A DNA stretch of 58,507 nucleotides from positions 1 to 58,507 of the forward strand of contig NZ_QLMG01000029.1 in assembly GCF_003259905.1 (NCBI RefSeq). Direction: 5' to 3'. The notes under the pieces were generated by a model. It was given only the letters and a program-made list of their open reading frames with translations. It ran no database searches and was not told the origin of the DNA. This document shows, one piece after another, positions 24,817 to 34,297 of the stretch. The translations under genes and the position numbers were made by a program. The DNA is from Salipiger aestuarii. GTDB lineage: Bacteria > Pseudomonadota > Alphaproteobacteria > Rhodobacterales > Rhodobacteraceae. How positions within the stretch are numbered: position 1 is the first letter of the stretch; every line of letters begins with the position of its first letter.

Positions 24817-27800
24817 ATGACACGGATCTGGCTTTTTCTGGCGCTGGGGCTGTTTGTCGCGCAGGTCGCCGCCGCGCAGCCCGTGCTGCCCGAACGGCGG
24901 ATCGTGGTCAGCCCGGACACGGATTTTTACGGCGCGGATTTGCAGCCGTTGTTCGACACCACGCTGCCCGCCTGCCAATCCGCCTGCCTCAACGATGCGG
25001 CTTGCGGGGCGTTTACATTCAACACCCGGTCGAAGGCGTGCTTTCCCAAGACCGGCGTGCTGGAACGGTCGCCCTTTCAGGGGGCGGTGTCGGCGGTGGT
25101 GATCGCGACCGATCCGGCGGCGCTGGCGCGCGGCGCGGCGCGCGCGGCGGATCTGGATTTCCTGGGTGAGGCGGCGTTGGGCGCCGCGCGTGACGAGGCG
25201 GGAGCGCTTGGGGCGCGGCACGGCGGCGGCCAGTGGACCGCGCCCGAGCTGCGCGATGCCGCCCATGCCGCCGAGGCGCGGGGAAACCTGCGCGACGCGC
25301 TGCAATGGACCGGGGCCGCATTGGCGCGGGCGGATGATGGGACCGGCTGGCTGGCCTATGGGCGGATGCAGTCGCGCATCGCCAGGGACGCTCAGGTAGA
25401 CACCGAGGCCCGCACCGCGCAGGATCGCGCCCGTCTGGCGGCGATCAACGCTTACCTGCGACTGGAAGGCGATGCGCAGCGGGCCGAGGCGCTGATGCTG
25501 TTGGCCGACGCGCTTGAGGCGACCGGCGCGCCGCGCCTGACCGTGCCCGCGCTGCGGCTGGCGCAACGGCTGTCGCCCTCGCCGGCGGTGAATGCGGCGC
25601 TGGATCGGGCGATCGCGCAGTTCGGATTTCGCATCACCGGCCATGTGGTCGAGACGGAAAGTGCCGCCCCGAGGATCTGCGCCGAATTTTCCGACCCACT
25701 GATCCGCGTCGGACGCGATTACGCCCCCTTCGTGCGCCTGCCCGACCCGGTGCTCGCGGTCACTGCCGAAGACCGCCGCCTGTGCATCACCGGCGTCAGC
25801 CACGGGGCGCGCTACCGGCTGACCTTTCGCGCCGGGCTGCCGTCCGCGGGGGGGGAAACGCTGGCGCGCGACGTCGAAATCACCGCCTATGTGCGCGACA
25901 GGGATCCGTCGGTGCGGTTTCCGGGCCGCGCCTATGTGCTGCCGAAAACCGAACGGGCCGGCCTGCCGGTCGAAACGGTAAACCTGTCAGAGGTCGCGCT
26001 GACGCTGTTCCGGGTGTCCGACCGAAACCTCGTGCGCGCCATGCAGGACAGCTATTTCGGCAAACCCCTGTCGGGCTGGGCGCTCGACCGCTTTTCGCGG
26101 GATCTGGCCGAACGGGTCTGGACCGGCAGGGGCGAAACCGGCAACAGGCTGAACGCCGACATGACCACGCGCCTGCCGATGCAGGACATCCTTCGCGACA
26201 TGCCCGCCGGGATCTATGCGCTCAGCGCGGCTGTGCCGGGGGCCGACCCCTATGACGATGGCGCGGCGACGCAGTGGTTCGTGCTGTCCGACATCGGCCT
26301 GACGACGCTTGACGGGGCAGACGGGCTGACGGTGTTCGCGCGCGGGCTCGGCGATGCCGCGCCGATGGCGGGGCTTGAGGTGGCGCTGATCTCGCGTGCC
26401 AATGCGGTGCTGGGGCGGGCGGTGACGGATGTCGACGGGGTGGCGCGGTTTGCCGCCGGGATGACGCGCGGCCCCGCCGGTGCCGCCCCCGCGCTGGTGA
26501 CCGCCACGCGCGGGGACACCGACATCGCGTTCCTGTCGCTGACCGATCCGGCCTTTGATCTGTCCGACCGCGGCGTTGCGGGCCGCGCGCCTTCGGGGCC
26601 GCTTGATGCGTTTCTGACCACCGACCGGGGCGCCTATCGCACCGGCGAGACGATCCACGCCACCGCGCTGTTGCGCGACGCGCAGGTGCGCGCGGTGCCT
26701 GACGTGCCGCTGACCGTCGTGCTGACGCGCCCCGACGGGGTTGAACAGACGCGCCGGGTATCGACCGATCCGCGTGCCGGCGGCCATGTGTTCGACCTGC
26801 CCTTGCCACCCGCCGTGCCCCGCGGCACCTGGCGGCTTGAACTCTTCGCCGATCCCGACGCAGCCGCGCTTGCCACCTCCGCCCTCCTGGTCGAGGATTT
26901 CACTCCCGAACGCATCGACGTCACCCTGTCGCTGCCCGCCGACCTGCGCGTGTCCGGCGCCTTGCTGACGGTCGATGCGCGCTACCTGTTCGGCGCGCCG
27001 GGTGCCGATCTGGCGATCGAGGGCGACCTGACGCTGCTGCCGAAATCGACGCTGGAGGCGTTCCCCGGCTACCGCTTCGGACGGCACGACGACGATGCGA
27101 CCCCGCAGGCGCAGGCTCTTCCCGGCGATCTGCGCACCGATGCTTCCGGGCATGCGACGGTGCCGCTGACGCTGCCCGACACCCCGATGGACCGCCCGCA
27201 AGAGGCGCGCGTCACGCTGCGCGTCACCGAAGGCTCTGGCCGTCCGGTCGAACGTGCCCTGACCCGCGCGATCCCGCCGCGGGCGCCGCTGATCGGCATT
27301 CGCCCCGAAGCCGATGGCACGCTTGCCGAAAACGCCGAGGCGGGCTTTGCGCTGATCGCCGTTGGCCCCGATCTGACCCCGGTGCCGATGCAGGTCGATT
27401 GGCAGGTCAACCGCGTCACCACGCGCTACCAGTGGTACCAGCTATACGGCAACTGGAACTGGGAGCCGATCACCACGCGCGAAACCGTCGCGCGGGGCAG
27501 CGTCACGCTGGGCGACGATCCGGTCCGAGTTGCCGCCGATGTCACCTGGGGCGATTACGAGATCGTCGTGGGGCAGACCGGCGGCACCGGCCCGGTGTCT
27601 TCGACCGGGTTCGAGGCGGGCTGGTACGCCCCCGCCGGGGCCGTCGCCACGCCCGATACGCTGGATCTGTCGCTGGACAAGGACCGCTACCGCGCCGGCG
27701 ACACCGCCCATCTGCGTGTCGTGCCCCGCGATGCGGGCGCGGCGCTTGTAACGGTGCTGTCGGACCGGGTGATCGCGGCGCGGCAGGTGACGTTGCCCGC

Positions 27801-30219
27801 AGGCGAAACCGTGATCGACCTGCCGGTGACCGACGCCTGGGGCGCGGGGGCCTATGTCACCGTGCAGATGGTCCGCCCGATGGACGTGGCCGCCGGGCAG
27901 GCGCCAGCGCGCAGCCTTGGGCTGGCGCACGCGGCGCTTGATCCCGGCGCCAGTGCGCTGGCCGTGCAGCTGGACACGCCGGCGCAAAGCGCCCCGCGCG
28001 GCCCGCTGACCGCTACGGTCACCGTCGATGGCATCGCCGAGGGCGACACCGCCTGGGTCACCGTCGCGGCGGTCGATCTGGGTATTCTCAACCTCACCGG
28101 TTTCGACAGTCCGAACCCGTCGGCGCATTATTTCGGACAGCAGCGGCTGGCGGTCGAGATCCGCGACATCTACGGGCGGCTCATCGACGGGATGAACGGG
28201 GCGATGGGGCAGATCCGGTCGGGCGGCGATGCGGGATCGACGATGCGGATGCAGGCGCCCCCGCCGACCGAAGACCTCGTGGCGCAGTTTTCCGGCCCGG
28301 TGCAGATCCGTGACGGCAAGGCCGAGCTGCGCTTTGACATGCCCGATTTCAACGGCACCGTGCGGCTGATGGCCGTGGCCTGGTCGGATGGCGCCGTCGG
28401 GCAGGCCACGGCGGATGTGCTGGTGCGCGACCCGGTGGTGATGACTGCCTCACTGCCGCGCTTCCTGGCGCCGGGTGATACGACGCGATTGCGGCTGGAC
28501 CTGACCCATGTTTCGGGGCCTGCCGGGGCGATGCCGCTGGACATCGACGGCGACGGGCTGACGCCTGGCCCCGCGCCCGAGGTGGCCCTGTCCGAAGGCA
28601 AAAGCCAGACCCTGACCGTGCCGCTGACCGCGCCGGATGTGGCCGGCGATCACGTCATTACGCTGACGCTGACGCTGCCGGGCGGCGAGCGGCTGCAAAA
28701 ACGCCTGACTGTCGGCGTGCGCGCAACCGATCCGGCGGTGGGGCGTACCCGGCGGCTGGTGCTGGGACAGGGGCAAAGCTTTGTTCTGGATGACGCGGTG
28801 CTTGACGGGTTGCGCCCTGACGGGGCCGAGGTGCTGGTGTCGGCTGGCCCGCTGGCGCGGCTGGATGTGCCGGGGCTGCTGGCGTCGTTGAACCGGTATC
28901 CCTATGGCTGCACCGAACAGGTGACCAGCAAGGCGCTGCCGCTGCTTTACCTTGGCGATGCGGCGCAGGCGCTGGGCATGGGCGATGCGGGGCGGATCGC
29001 GCGGCGCATCGACGACGCGATCGGCGTGGTGCTGGCGCGGCAATCCGCCAATGGCGCCTTCGGGCTGTGGCAGGCCGGGTCGGGGGATTTCTGGCTGGAT
29101 GCCTATGTCACCGATTTCCTGTCCCGCGCGCAGGCGGCGGGCCACACCATTCCCGACCGTGCGATGCAGGCGGCGCTGGACAACCTGTCCAACCGCATCG
29201 CCTATGCGCCCGATTTCGACGATGGCGGCGAAGACATCGCCTATGCGCTCCTGGTGCTGGCCCGCGAGGGGCGCGCCGCCGTCGCAGACCTGCGCTATTA
29301 TGCGGACGAACGCGGCGAGGCGCTGGCCACGGCCCTGGCGCGTGCGCAGCTTGGCGCGGCGCTGGCCAGCTACGGCGATCAGCCGCGTGCCGACGCGATG
29401 TTTACCAAGGCCGCCGCCGCGCTATCGCGCACGCCGGAAACCGGGTGGCGCGACGATTACGGATCGCAGCTGCGTGACGCGGCGGGGTTGCTGTCGCTGG
29501 CCGCCAGCGCCCGCTCGCAGGTCATCGACCGCGAGGCGGCGATCACGCGGATTTCGGCGGGCGACCGGCCCTTGTCGACGCAGGAACAGGCCTGGTCCCT
29601 GCTGGCGGCCCACGCGCTGACCGAAGCCCCGGATGCCGGGCTGATGATGGACGGCGTGCCGGTATCCGGCCCGCTGATCCGGCGCATTCCGGGCGATGCG
29701 CTGGGTATGACCGAGATCACCAACACCGGCCCCGGTCCGGTGCCGCTGACCATCACGGCGCTGGGCGTTCCGGGCGCGGGCACGCCGGCGACCGGCTATG
29801 GCTATGCCATCAGCCGTGACTATTACACCATGGCGGGCGCGCCGGTGGACGGCCCCGTGGCGCAGGGCGACCGCCTTGTGACCGTGCTGACCGTGCGGCC
29901 CGCCGACGATCGCCACGCCCGGCTGATGATCGACGACGCGCTGCCTGCCGGGTTCGAAATCGACAACCCCTCGCTGCTGCGCGCGGGCGACATCCGCGCC
30001 CTTGACTGGCTGCAAACCTCTGACGTGGAGAACGCCGAATTCCGCGCCGAACGGTTCATGGCCGCCGTCACCCGGGCGGGTGCCGATCCGATCCGGCTGG
30101 CCTATATCGTGCGGGCCGTGTCTGTCGGTACCTTCCACCACCCGGCGGCGCTGGCCTTCGACATGTACCGGCCCGAATACCGCGCCACCACCGCATCCGG
30201 AACATTGGAGATCAGATGA
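24817..30219 (+). CDS. bacterial alpha-2-macroglobulin with N-terminal PAN/Apple domain
   Basis: An 1800-aa exported protease trap. The signal peptide (residues 1-20, ending VAAA) carries no lipobox, so it is probably periplasmic and soluble. A cysteine-rich PAN/Apple-like domain follows (about 45-95, with CQSACLNDAACGAFTF), then stacked macroglobulin domains. The internal thioester motif C1365-T-E-Q lies in NRYPYGCTEQ, inside the thioester (alpha-toroid) domain. It is longer than enteric YfhM (about 1650 aa). GGGGAGG precedes ATG 24817. The stop overlaps the start of the next gene, and the unit ends in pbpC, the classic A2M-PBP1C partnership for periplasm defence and repair. Confidence 0.94.
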   Translation: MTRIWLFLALGLFVAQVAAAQPVLPERRIVVSPDTDFYGADLQPLFDTTLPACQSACLNDAACGAFTFNTRSKACFPKTGVLERSPFQGAVSAVVIATDPAALARGAARAADLDFLGEAALGAARDEAGALGARHGGGQWTAPELRDAAHAAEARGNLRDALQWTGAALARADDGTGWLAYGRMQSRIARDAQVDTEARTAQDRARLAAINAYLRLEGDAQRAEALMLLADALEATGAPRLTVPALRLAQRLSPSPAVNAALDRAIAQFGFRITGHVVETESAAPRICAEFSDPLIRVGRDYAPFVRLPDPVLAVTAEDRRLCITGVSHGARYRLTFRAGLPSAGGETLARDVEITAYVRDRDPSVRFPGRAYVLPKTERAGLPVETVNLSEVALTLFRVSDRNLVRAMQDSYFGKPLSGWALDRFSRDLAERVWTGRGETGNRLNADMTTRLPMQDILRDMPAGIYALSAAVPGADPYDDGAATQWFVLSDIGLTTLDGADGLTVFARGLGDAAPMAGLEVALISRANAVLGRAVTDVDGVARFAAGMTRGPAGAAPALVTATRGDTDIAFLSLTDPAFDLSDRGVAGRAPSGPLDAFLTTDRGAYRTGETIHATALLRDAQVRAVPDVPLTVVLTRPDGVEQTRRVSTDPRAGGHVFDLPLPPAVPRGTWRLELFADPDAAALATSALLVEDFTPERIDVTLSLPADLRVSGALLTVDARYLFGAPGADLAIEGDLTLLPKSTLEAFPGYRFGRHDDDATPQAQALPGDLRTDASGHATVPLTLPDTPMDRPQEARVTLRVTEGSGRPVERALTRAIPPRAPLIGIRPEADGTLAENAEAGFALIAVGPDLTPVPMQVDWQVNRVTTRYQWYQLYGNWNWEPITTRETVARGSVTLGDDPVRVAADVTWGDYEIVVGQTGGTGPVSSTGFEAGWYAPAGAVATPDTLDLSLDKDRYRAGDTAHLRVVPRDAGAALVTVLSDRVIAARQVTLPAGETVIDLPVTDAWGAGAYVTVQMVRPMDVAAGQAPARSLGLAHAALDPGASALAVQLDTPAQSAPRGPLTATVTVDGIAEGDTAWVTVAAVDLGILNLTGFDSPNPSAHYFGQQRLAVEIRDIYGRLIDGMNGAMGQIRSGGDAGSTMRMQAPPPTEDLVAQFSGPVQIRDGKAELRFDMPDFNGTVRLMAVAWSDGAVGQATADVLVRDPVVMTASLPRFLAPGDTTRLRLDLTHVSGPAGAMPLDIDGDGLTPGPAPEVALSEGKSQTLTVPLTAPDVAGDHVITLTLTLPGGERLQKRLTVGVRATDPAVGRTRRLVLGQGQSFVLDDAVLDGLRPDGAEVLVSAGPLARLDVPGLLASLNRYPYGCTEQVTSKALPLLYLGDAAQALGMGDAGRIARRIDDAIGVVLARQSANGAFGLWQAGSGDFWLDAYVTDFLSRAQAAGHTIPDRAMQAALDNLSNRIAYAPDFDDGGEDIAYALLVLAREGRAAVADLRYYADERGEALATALARAQLGAALASYGDQPRADAMFTKAAAALSRTPETGWRDDYGSQLRDAAGLLSLAASARSQVIDREAAITRISAGDRPLSTQEQAWSLLAAHALTEAPDAGLMMDGVPVSGPLIRRIPGDALGMTEITNTGPGPVPLTITALGVPGAGTPATGYGYAISRDYYTMAGAPVDGPVAQGDRLVTVLTVRPADDRHARLMIDDALPAGFEIDNPSLLRAGDIRALDWLQTSDVENAEFRAERFMAAVTRAGADPIRLAYIVRAVSVGTFHHPAALAFDMYRPEYRATTASGTLEIR

Positions 30220-30770
30220 CAGAAACCATCGCCACCCTGCGCTGGCGCGCGCTTGACCGCGACGGCGAAGACAAGTGCCGCCTTGCTCATCTGGGCGCAG
30301 GCTTCATGCTGGTGGGGCACGCGCGTTTCCGTGATGGCGCGGGTTGGGCCGCGCTGGATTATGTGGTGCGCATCGGCGCCGACTGGGCGACGCTTTCGGC
30401 GGATGTCACCGGCCGCCACGGCGATGATGACGTAGCGGTCAAGCTGTCGCGCGGCGCCGGCGGAGACTGGACGCTGAACAGCGTGCCCCAGCCGCAGCTG
30501 GCGGGCTGTGAGGACGTCGATTTCGCCTTTACGCCCGCCACCAAGCTGATGCCGTTGCGGCGGCTTCCCGATGTGGGACGGATGACCGCCCGCGCGGCCT
30601 GGCTGCGCTTTCCGGGTCCGCAGGTCACTCCGCTGACCCAAAGCTACACCCGCGAGCGCGGACAGATCGTGGCCTATCACGCGGCGGAAACCGACTACGC
30701 CACCCAGCTTGCCGTCGACACCGAAGGCTTTGTCACCATCTATCCCGGATTGTGGGAGGCGGATGGCTAG
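30216..30770 (+). CDS. putative glycolipid-binding domain protein
   Basis: A 184-aa protein of the putative glycolipid-binding family (formerly DUF1089). Typical parts are the N-terminal LRWRALDRDGEDKCRL, ADWATLSADVTGRHGDDDV and LAGCEDVDFAFTPATKLMPL, and the closing DTEGFVTIYPGLWEA. There is no signal peptide, so it is predicted cytoplasmic. The ATG overlaps the A2M stop (ATGA) and the 3' end overlaps pbpC by eight bases. It is thus locked between two cell-envelope genes, and its role there is unknown. Confidence 0.85.
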   Translation: MTETIATLRWRALDRDGEDKCRLAHLGAGFMLVGHARFRDGAGWAALDYVVRIGADWATLSADVTGRHGDDDVAVKLSRGAGGDWTLNSVPQPQLAGCEDVDFAFTPATKLMPLRRLPDVGRMTARAAWLRFPGPQVTPLTQSYTRERGQIVAYHAAETDYATQLAVDTEGFVTIYPGLWEADG

Positions 30771-32775
30771 GCTTTGGCTTGCCCTTGTTCTTGCGCTTTG
30801 GGCGGGGGCGCTGGCGCGCGACGGGGGCGACGACTGGGTCGCGCGAACCCGGCTGCCCGTCCTTGTCCACGCCATCTCGCCCGAGGTGACGGACCGCAAT
30901 GGCGTGCTGTTGCGGGCCTATACCGTGGACGACGGTCTGTGGCGCATGGCCACGCCCGCCGCGTCCGTTGACCCCTTGCTGACCGACATGCTGATCGCGT
31001 GGGAAGACCGCCGGTTCCGCCGCCATTCCGGTGTCGACCTCTGGGCGGTGCTGCGCGCGGGCTGGCAAGCCTTGCGGGCTGGGCATGTGGTGTCCGGGGC
31101 CTCGACGCTGACCATGCAGGTGGCGCGCCTGATCGAGGACGGCCCGACCGGCGACTGGCGCGGCAAACTGCGCCAGGCCCGCGTGGCGCTGGCGCTTGAA
31201 CGACGGCTGTCCAAGGACGAAATCCTGCAACTATATCTGGAACTCGCGCCCTATGGCGGCAACATCGAAGGCGTCCGCGCCGCATCGCTGATCTGGCTGG
31301 GCAAGGAGCCGCGCCGCCTGACCCCCGCCGAGGCGGCACTGCTGGTCGCGCTGCCCCAGTCGCCCGAGGCCCGCCGTCCCGATCGCCACCCTGCCGCCGC
31401 GCGCGCCGTGCGCGACCGGGTGCTGGCGCGCATGGCCAGGCTTGACACGCTGGACAGGGCCGACGCCCGGGCCGCGATGCGCGCGCCGGTGCCCGGCACG
31501 CGGCAGCGGATGCCGTTGCTTGCGCCCCACCTTGCGGACCGGGCGCGGCGCGACGGAACGCTGCGCCTGACGCTGGATGCGGGGCTTCAGACCAGTCTTG
31601 AAACGCTTGTCCGCAGTTATATGGCAGGGCGCGGCCAGAGGCTGTCCGTGGCGCTGATCGTTGCCGATCATGCCAGCGGCGAGGTCCTCGCCAGCGTCGG
31701 ATCGACCGGTTATGCGGATGGGCGCGGGCAGGGGTTTGTCGATATGACGCGGGCGGTGCGCTCGCCCGGATCGACGCTGAAACCGCTGGTCTACGGGCTG
31801 GCCTTCGACCGGGGGCTGGCGCATCCCGATACGCTGATCTCGGACACGCCGGTGCGGTTCGGCAGCTACGCACCGCAAAATTTCGACGGGCAGTTCCACG
31901 GCGATCTGCGGGTGGCGCGCGCGTTGCAACTGTCGCTGAACATCCCGGTGGTGCGGCTGACCCAGGCGCTTGGTCCGGCGCATCTGATTGCGGCGATGCG
32001 CGCGGCGGGGATGGACCCGCAACTGCCCGGCGGCAGGGCGGGCCTTGCGGTCAGCCTGGGCGGCGTCGGTGTCAGCCCATGGGAGATGGTGACGCTTTAT
32101 ACCGCGCTGGCACAACAGGGCACGGCGCATCCGCTGCGCTGGTCGGCCGACGCGCCGCGCGGCGATCCGGTGCGGATACTGAGCCAGCGGGCGGCCTGGC
32201 AGGTGGGCCATGTGCTGGCGGGGCTGTCGCCGCCCCCCGCGGCAGGCCCGCCGGGGCGGGTGGCGTGGAAAACCGGCACATCCTATGGGCACCGCGATGC
32301 CTGGGCGCTGGGCTGGGACGGGCGTTATGTCGTCGGGGTGTGGATCGGGCGGCCCGACGGCACACCGGTGCCCGGCGCCTTTGGCGGCGATCTTGCCGCG
32401 CCCCTGCTGTTCGAGGCACTGGGCCGGGTGAGGGCCGATCCGGTGCCGCTGCCCGCGCCGCCGCCCGATGCGCTGCTGCCTGGCTCGGCCGCGCTGCCGA
32501 CCCGTTTGCGCCGCTTTGGCGGGCCGCATGCCCCCCCGGCGTTCGAGGTGGCGTTCCCCCCCGACGGGGCGCGGCTGGTGCTGGACGGGCAGGGCATCCC
32601 GATCAAGCTGCGGGGCGGCGTGCCGCCCTATACCCTGCTGGCCGACGGTGAAATCGTTGCCACGCGACAGCAGGGCCCGCTGCTGACGATGCCGTCCCGC
32701 GGGCCGGGGTTCACCACCCTGTCGGTGATCGACGCGACCGGCGACGCGGAACGGGTTTCGATCGAGCTGCGCTAG
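30763..32775 (+). CDS. pbpC: penicillin-binding protein 1C
   Basis: A 670-aa bifunctional peptidoglycan synthase. An N-terminal anchor (RLWLALVLALWAGALA) is followed by the glycosyltransferase domain, with WEDRRFRRHSGVD and GASTLTMQVARL. The transpeptidase domain carries SPGSTLKPL (SxxK), SLN and KTGTS. The C-terminal PBP1C-specific domain lies at about 560-670. ATG 30763 is chosen because GGAGG lies at 30755-30759 and a membrane anchor follows at once. The stop TAG shares the palindrome CTAG with the stop of the convergent thiolase. Confidence 0.95.
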   Translation: MARLWLALVLALWAGALARDGGDDWVARTRLPVLVHAISPEVTDRNGVLLRAYTVDDGLWRMATPAASVDPLLTDMLIAWEDRRFRRHSGVDLWAVLRAGWQALRAGHVVSGASTLTMQVARLIEDGPTGDWRGKLRQARVALALERRLSKDEILQLYLELAPYGGNIEGVRAASLIWLGKEPRRLTPAEAALLVALPQSPEARRPDRHPAAARAVRDRVLARMARLDTLDRADARAAMRAPVPGTRQRMPLLAPHLADRARRDGTLRLTLDAGLQTSLETLVRSYMAGRGQRLSVALIVADHASGEVLASVGSTGYADGRGQGFVDMTRAVRSPGSTLKPLVYGLAFDRGLAHPDTLISDTPVRFGSYAPQNFDGQFHGDLRVARALQLSLNIPVVRLTQALGPAHLIAAMRAAGMDPQLPGGRAGLAVSLGGVGVSPWEMVTLYTALAQQGTAHPLRWSADAPRGDPVRILSQRAAWQVGHVLAGLSPPPAAGPPGRVAWKTGTSYGHRDAWALGWDGRYVVGVWIGRPDGTPVPGAFGGDLAAPLLFEALGRVRADPVPLPAPPPDALLPGSAALPTRLRRFGGPHAPPAFEVAFPPDGARLVLDGQGIPIKLRGGVPPYTLLADGEIVATRQQGPLLTMPSRGPGFTTLSVIDATGDAERVSIELR

Positions 32776-33959
32776 ACCCGTTCGATCGCAAGCGCGATTC
32801 CCTGACCGCCGCCGATGCACATGGTGACAAGCGCCCGCCGCCCGTTGATCCGTTCCAGTTCGTACAGCGCCTTGATGGTCAGGATCGCGCCGGTCGCTCC
32901 GACCGGATGCCCCAGCGCGATGGCGCCGCCATTGGGGTTCACCACATCGGGATCAAATTCGAGCGCCCGGTTTACCGCCAGCGCCTGCGCCGCGAAGGCC
33001 TCGTTCGATTCGATCAGATCGAAATCCCCGATGGCAAGGCCGGTGCGGGCGCAGAGCGCCTCGACCGCGGGGATCGGACCCAGCCCCATGACCTCGGCGC
33101 GCACTCCGGCGTGGGCATAGCCCAGCACGCGGGCCCGCGGCGTCAGCCCGGCCTTTTCGGCGGCGCTGGCCCGCGCCAGCACCAATGCCCCCGCGCCGTC
33201 GTTGATCCCCGAGGCATTGCCCGCGGTCACGGTTCCCGCCTGACGAAAGACCGGGCGCAACCCGGTGAGCGCCTCGGCGGTGGTTGGCTTGGGGTGCTCG
33301 TCGACATCGAAGAACGTGGGCCCGTGCCGCGATGGAATCTCGACCGGAACAATTTGTTCGCTGAACCACCCCGCGCGGATCGCCGCTGCCGCCCTGGTCT
33401 GGCTTTCCAGCGCGAAGGCATCCTGATCCTCGCGGCTGATGCCGCATTCCGTGGCGACGTTTTCCGCCGTGACGCCCATATGGCCGGTGCCGAACGGACA
33501 GCTGAGCGCCCCCACCATCATGTCAATGCTGGCCACGTCGCCCATCTTGTGACCAAACCGCTGATCCGGAACGATAAAGGGCGCGCGCGACATGCATTCC
33601 GCCCCGCCCGCCAGCGCAAAATCCGCATCCCCCAGCATCAGCGATTGCGTTGCCGAAACGATGGCCTGAACGCCGGATCCGCACAGCCGGTTGACGTTCA
33701 TCGCGGGGACGGAATCCGGCGTACCGGCCTGCATTGCCGCGACGCGCGACAGGTACATGTCGCGCGGTTCCGTGTTGATGACGTGGCCAAAGACCACATG
33801 GCCGATCTGTCCGCCCTCGACCCCGGCGCGTTCCAGCGCGGCCTTCGCGACGCAGGTGGCCAGTGTGATGGGCGGTACCTTGGAAAGACTGCCGCCAAAG
33901 CTGCCTATGGCGGTGCGGGCGCCGCCCAGGATGACAATATCGTCCTTGGTGAAAGTCAT
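32772..33959 (-). CDS. acetyl-CoA acetyltransferase (thiolase)
   Basis: A 395-aa thiolase-family enzyme. The acyl-accepting C93 is in NRLCGSGVQA; the C-terminal GHPVGATGA His and the CIGGGQG Cys complete the active site. ATG 33959 has AAGGAG at 33965-33970 (minus strand), which rules out the GTG at 33965. It could be biosynthetic (two acetyl-CoA to acetoacetyl-CoA) or degradative; family sequence alone does not say which. A 3-oxoacid CoA-transferase is encoded 6 kb away (atoDA) and could feed it, although the genes are not linked in an operon. Confidence 0.92.
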   Translation of the reverse strand: MTFTKDDIVILGGARTAIGSFGGSLSKVPPITLATCVAKAALERAGVEGGQIGHVVFGHVINTEPRDMYLSRVAAMQAGTPDSVPAMNVNRLCGSGVQAIVSATQSLMLGDADFALAGGAECMSRAPFIVPDQRFGHKMGDVASIDMMVGALSCPFGTGHMGVTAENVATECGISREDQDAFALESQTRAAAAIRAGWFSEQIVPVEIPSRHGPTFFDVDEHPKPTTAEALTGLRPVFRQAGTVTAGNASGINDGAGALVLARASAAEKAGLTPRARVLGYAHAGVRAEVMGLGPIPAVEALCARTGLAIGDFDLIESNEAFAAQALAVNRALEFDPDVVNPNGGAIALGHPVGATGAILTIKALYELERINGRRALVTMCIGGGQGIALAIERV

Positions 33960-34297
33960 GAACACTCCTTCGCTGTCCGGAACGGGGTGTCCGGACGTCT
34001 GATTTCCAGCCTCAGCATGGGACGGTGCGCGGCGTTTGTCAGCCGCGACCTTTCGTCACCTGCCCGGCGTTCTGGGGGGCCGGGGCGGCGCATCCGGGCG
34101 CGTCCCTGGCATGAGGGGGGGCGTGTGACCGGGCCTGGCGGTGCGGCTGCGACGGGCGTCCACCGATCGGCATCCCGCGTACCGGCCATATGCTGCCGGG
34201 GCGCGATCGCGTGGGGCGTCGCGGCATGTCTGGCGGTCCTGACGCCTATAGGCGCGTTCGTCGCATGAATCGGATTGCGCATTCGTAACGCGGCCGA
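33960..34297. other. 338-base gap between two minus-strand genes
   Basis: This stretch holds the thiolase ribosome binding site at its left end. Two low-quality frames are open: plus strand from 34018 and minus strand from 34282. Neither has a ribosome binding site or family resemblance. The thiolase promoter should be here, but no clear box pair was found. I see no RNA gene. Confidence 0.4.

Noticed and set aside
22053-25169. A very long open frame (about 1038 codons) opposite the histidine kinase
   Set aside because: It is the antisense shadow of a high-GC gene: composition is Arg/Gly/His-rich and follows the kinase codons, without a family match or binding site.
34018-34268. Plus-strand frame ending in a hydrophobic stretch between thiolase and MscS genes
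   Set aside because: Arg/Gly-rich low-quality composition, no binding site, no recognisable homology.
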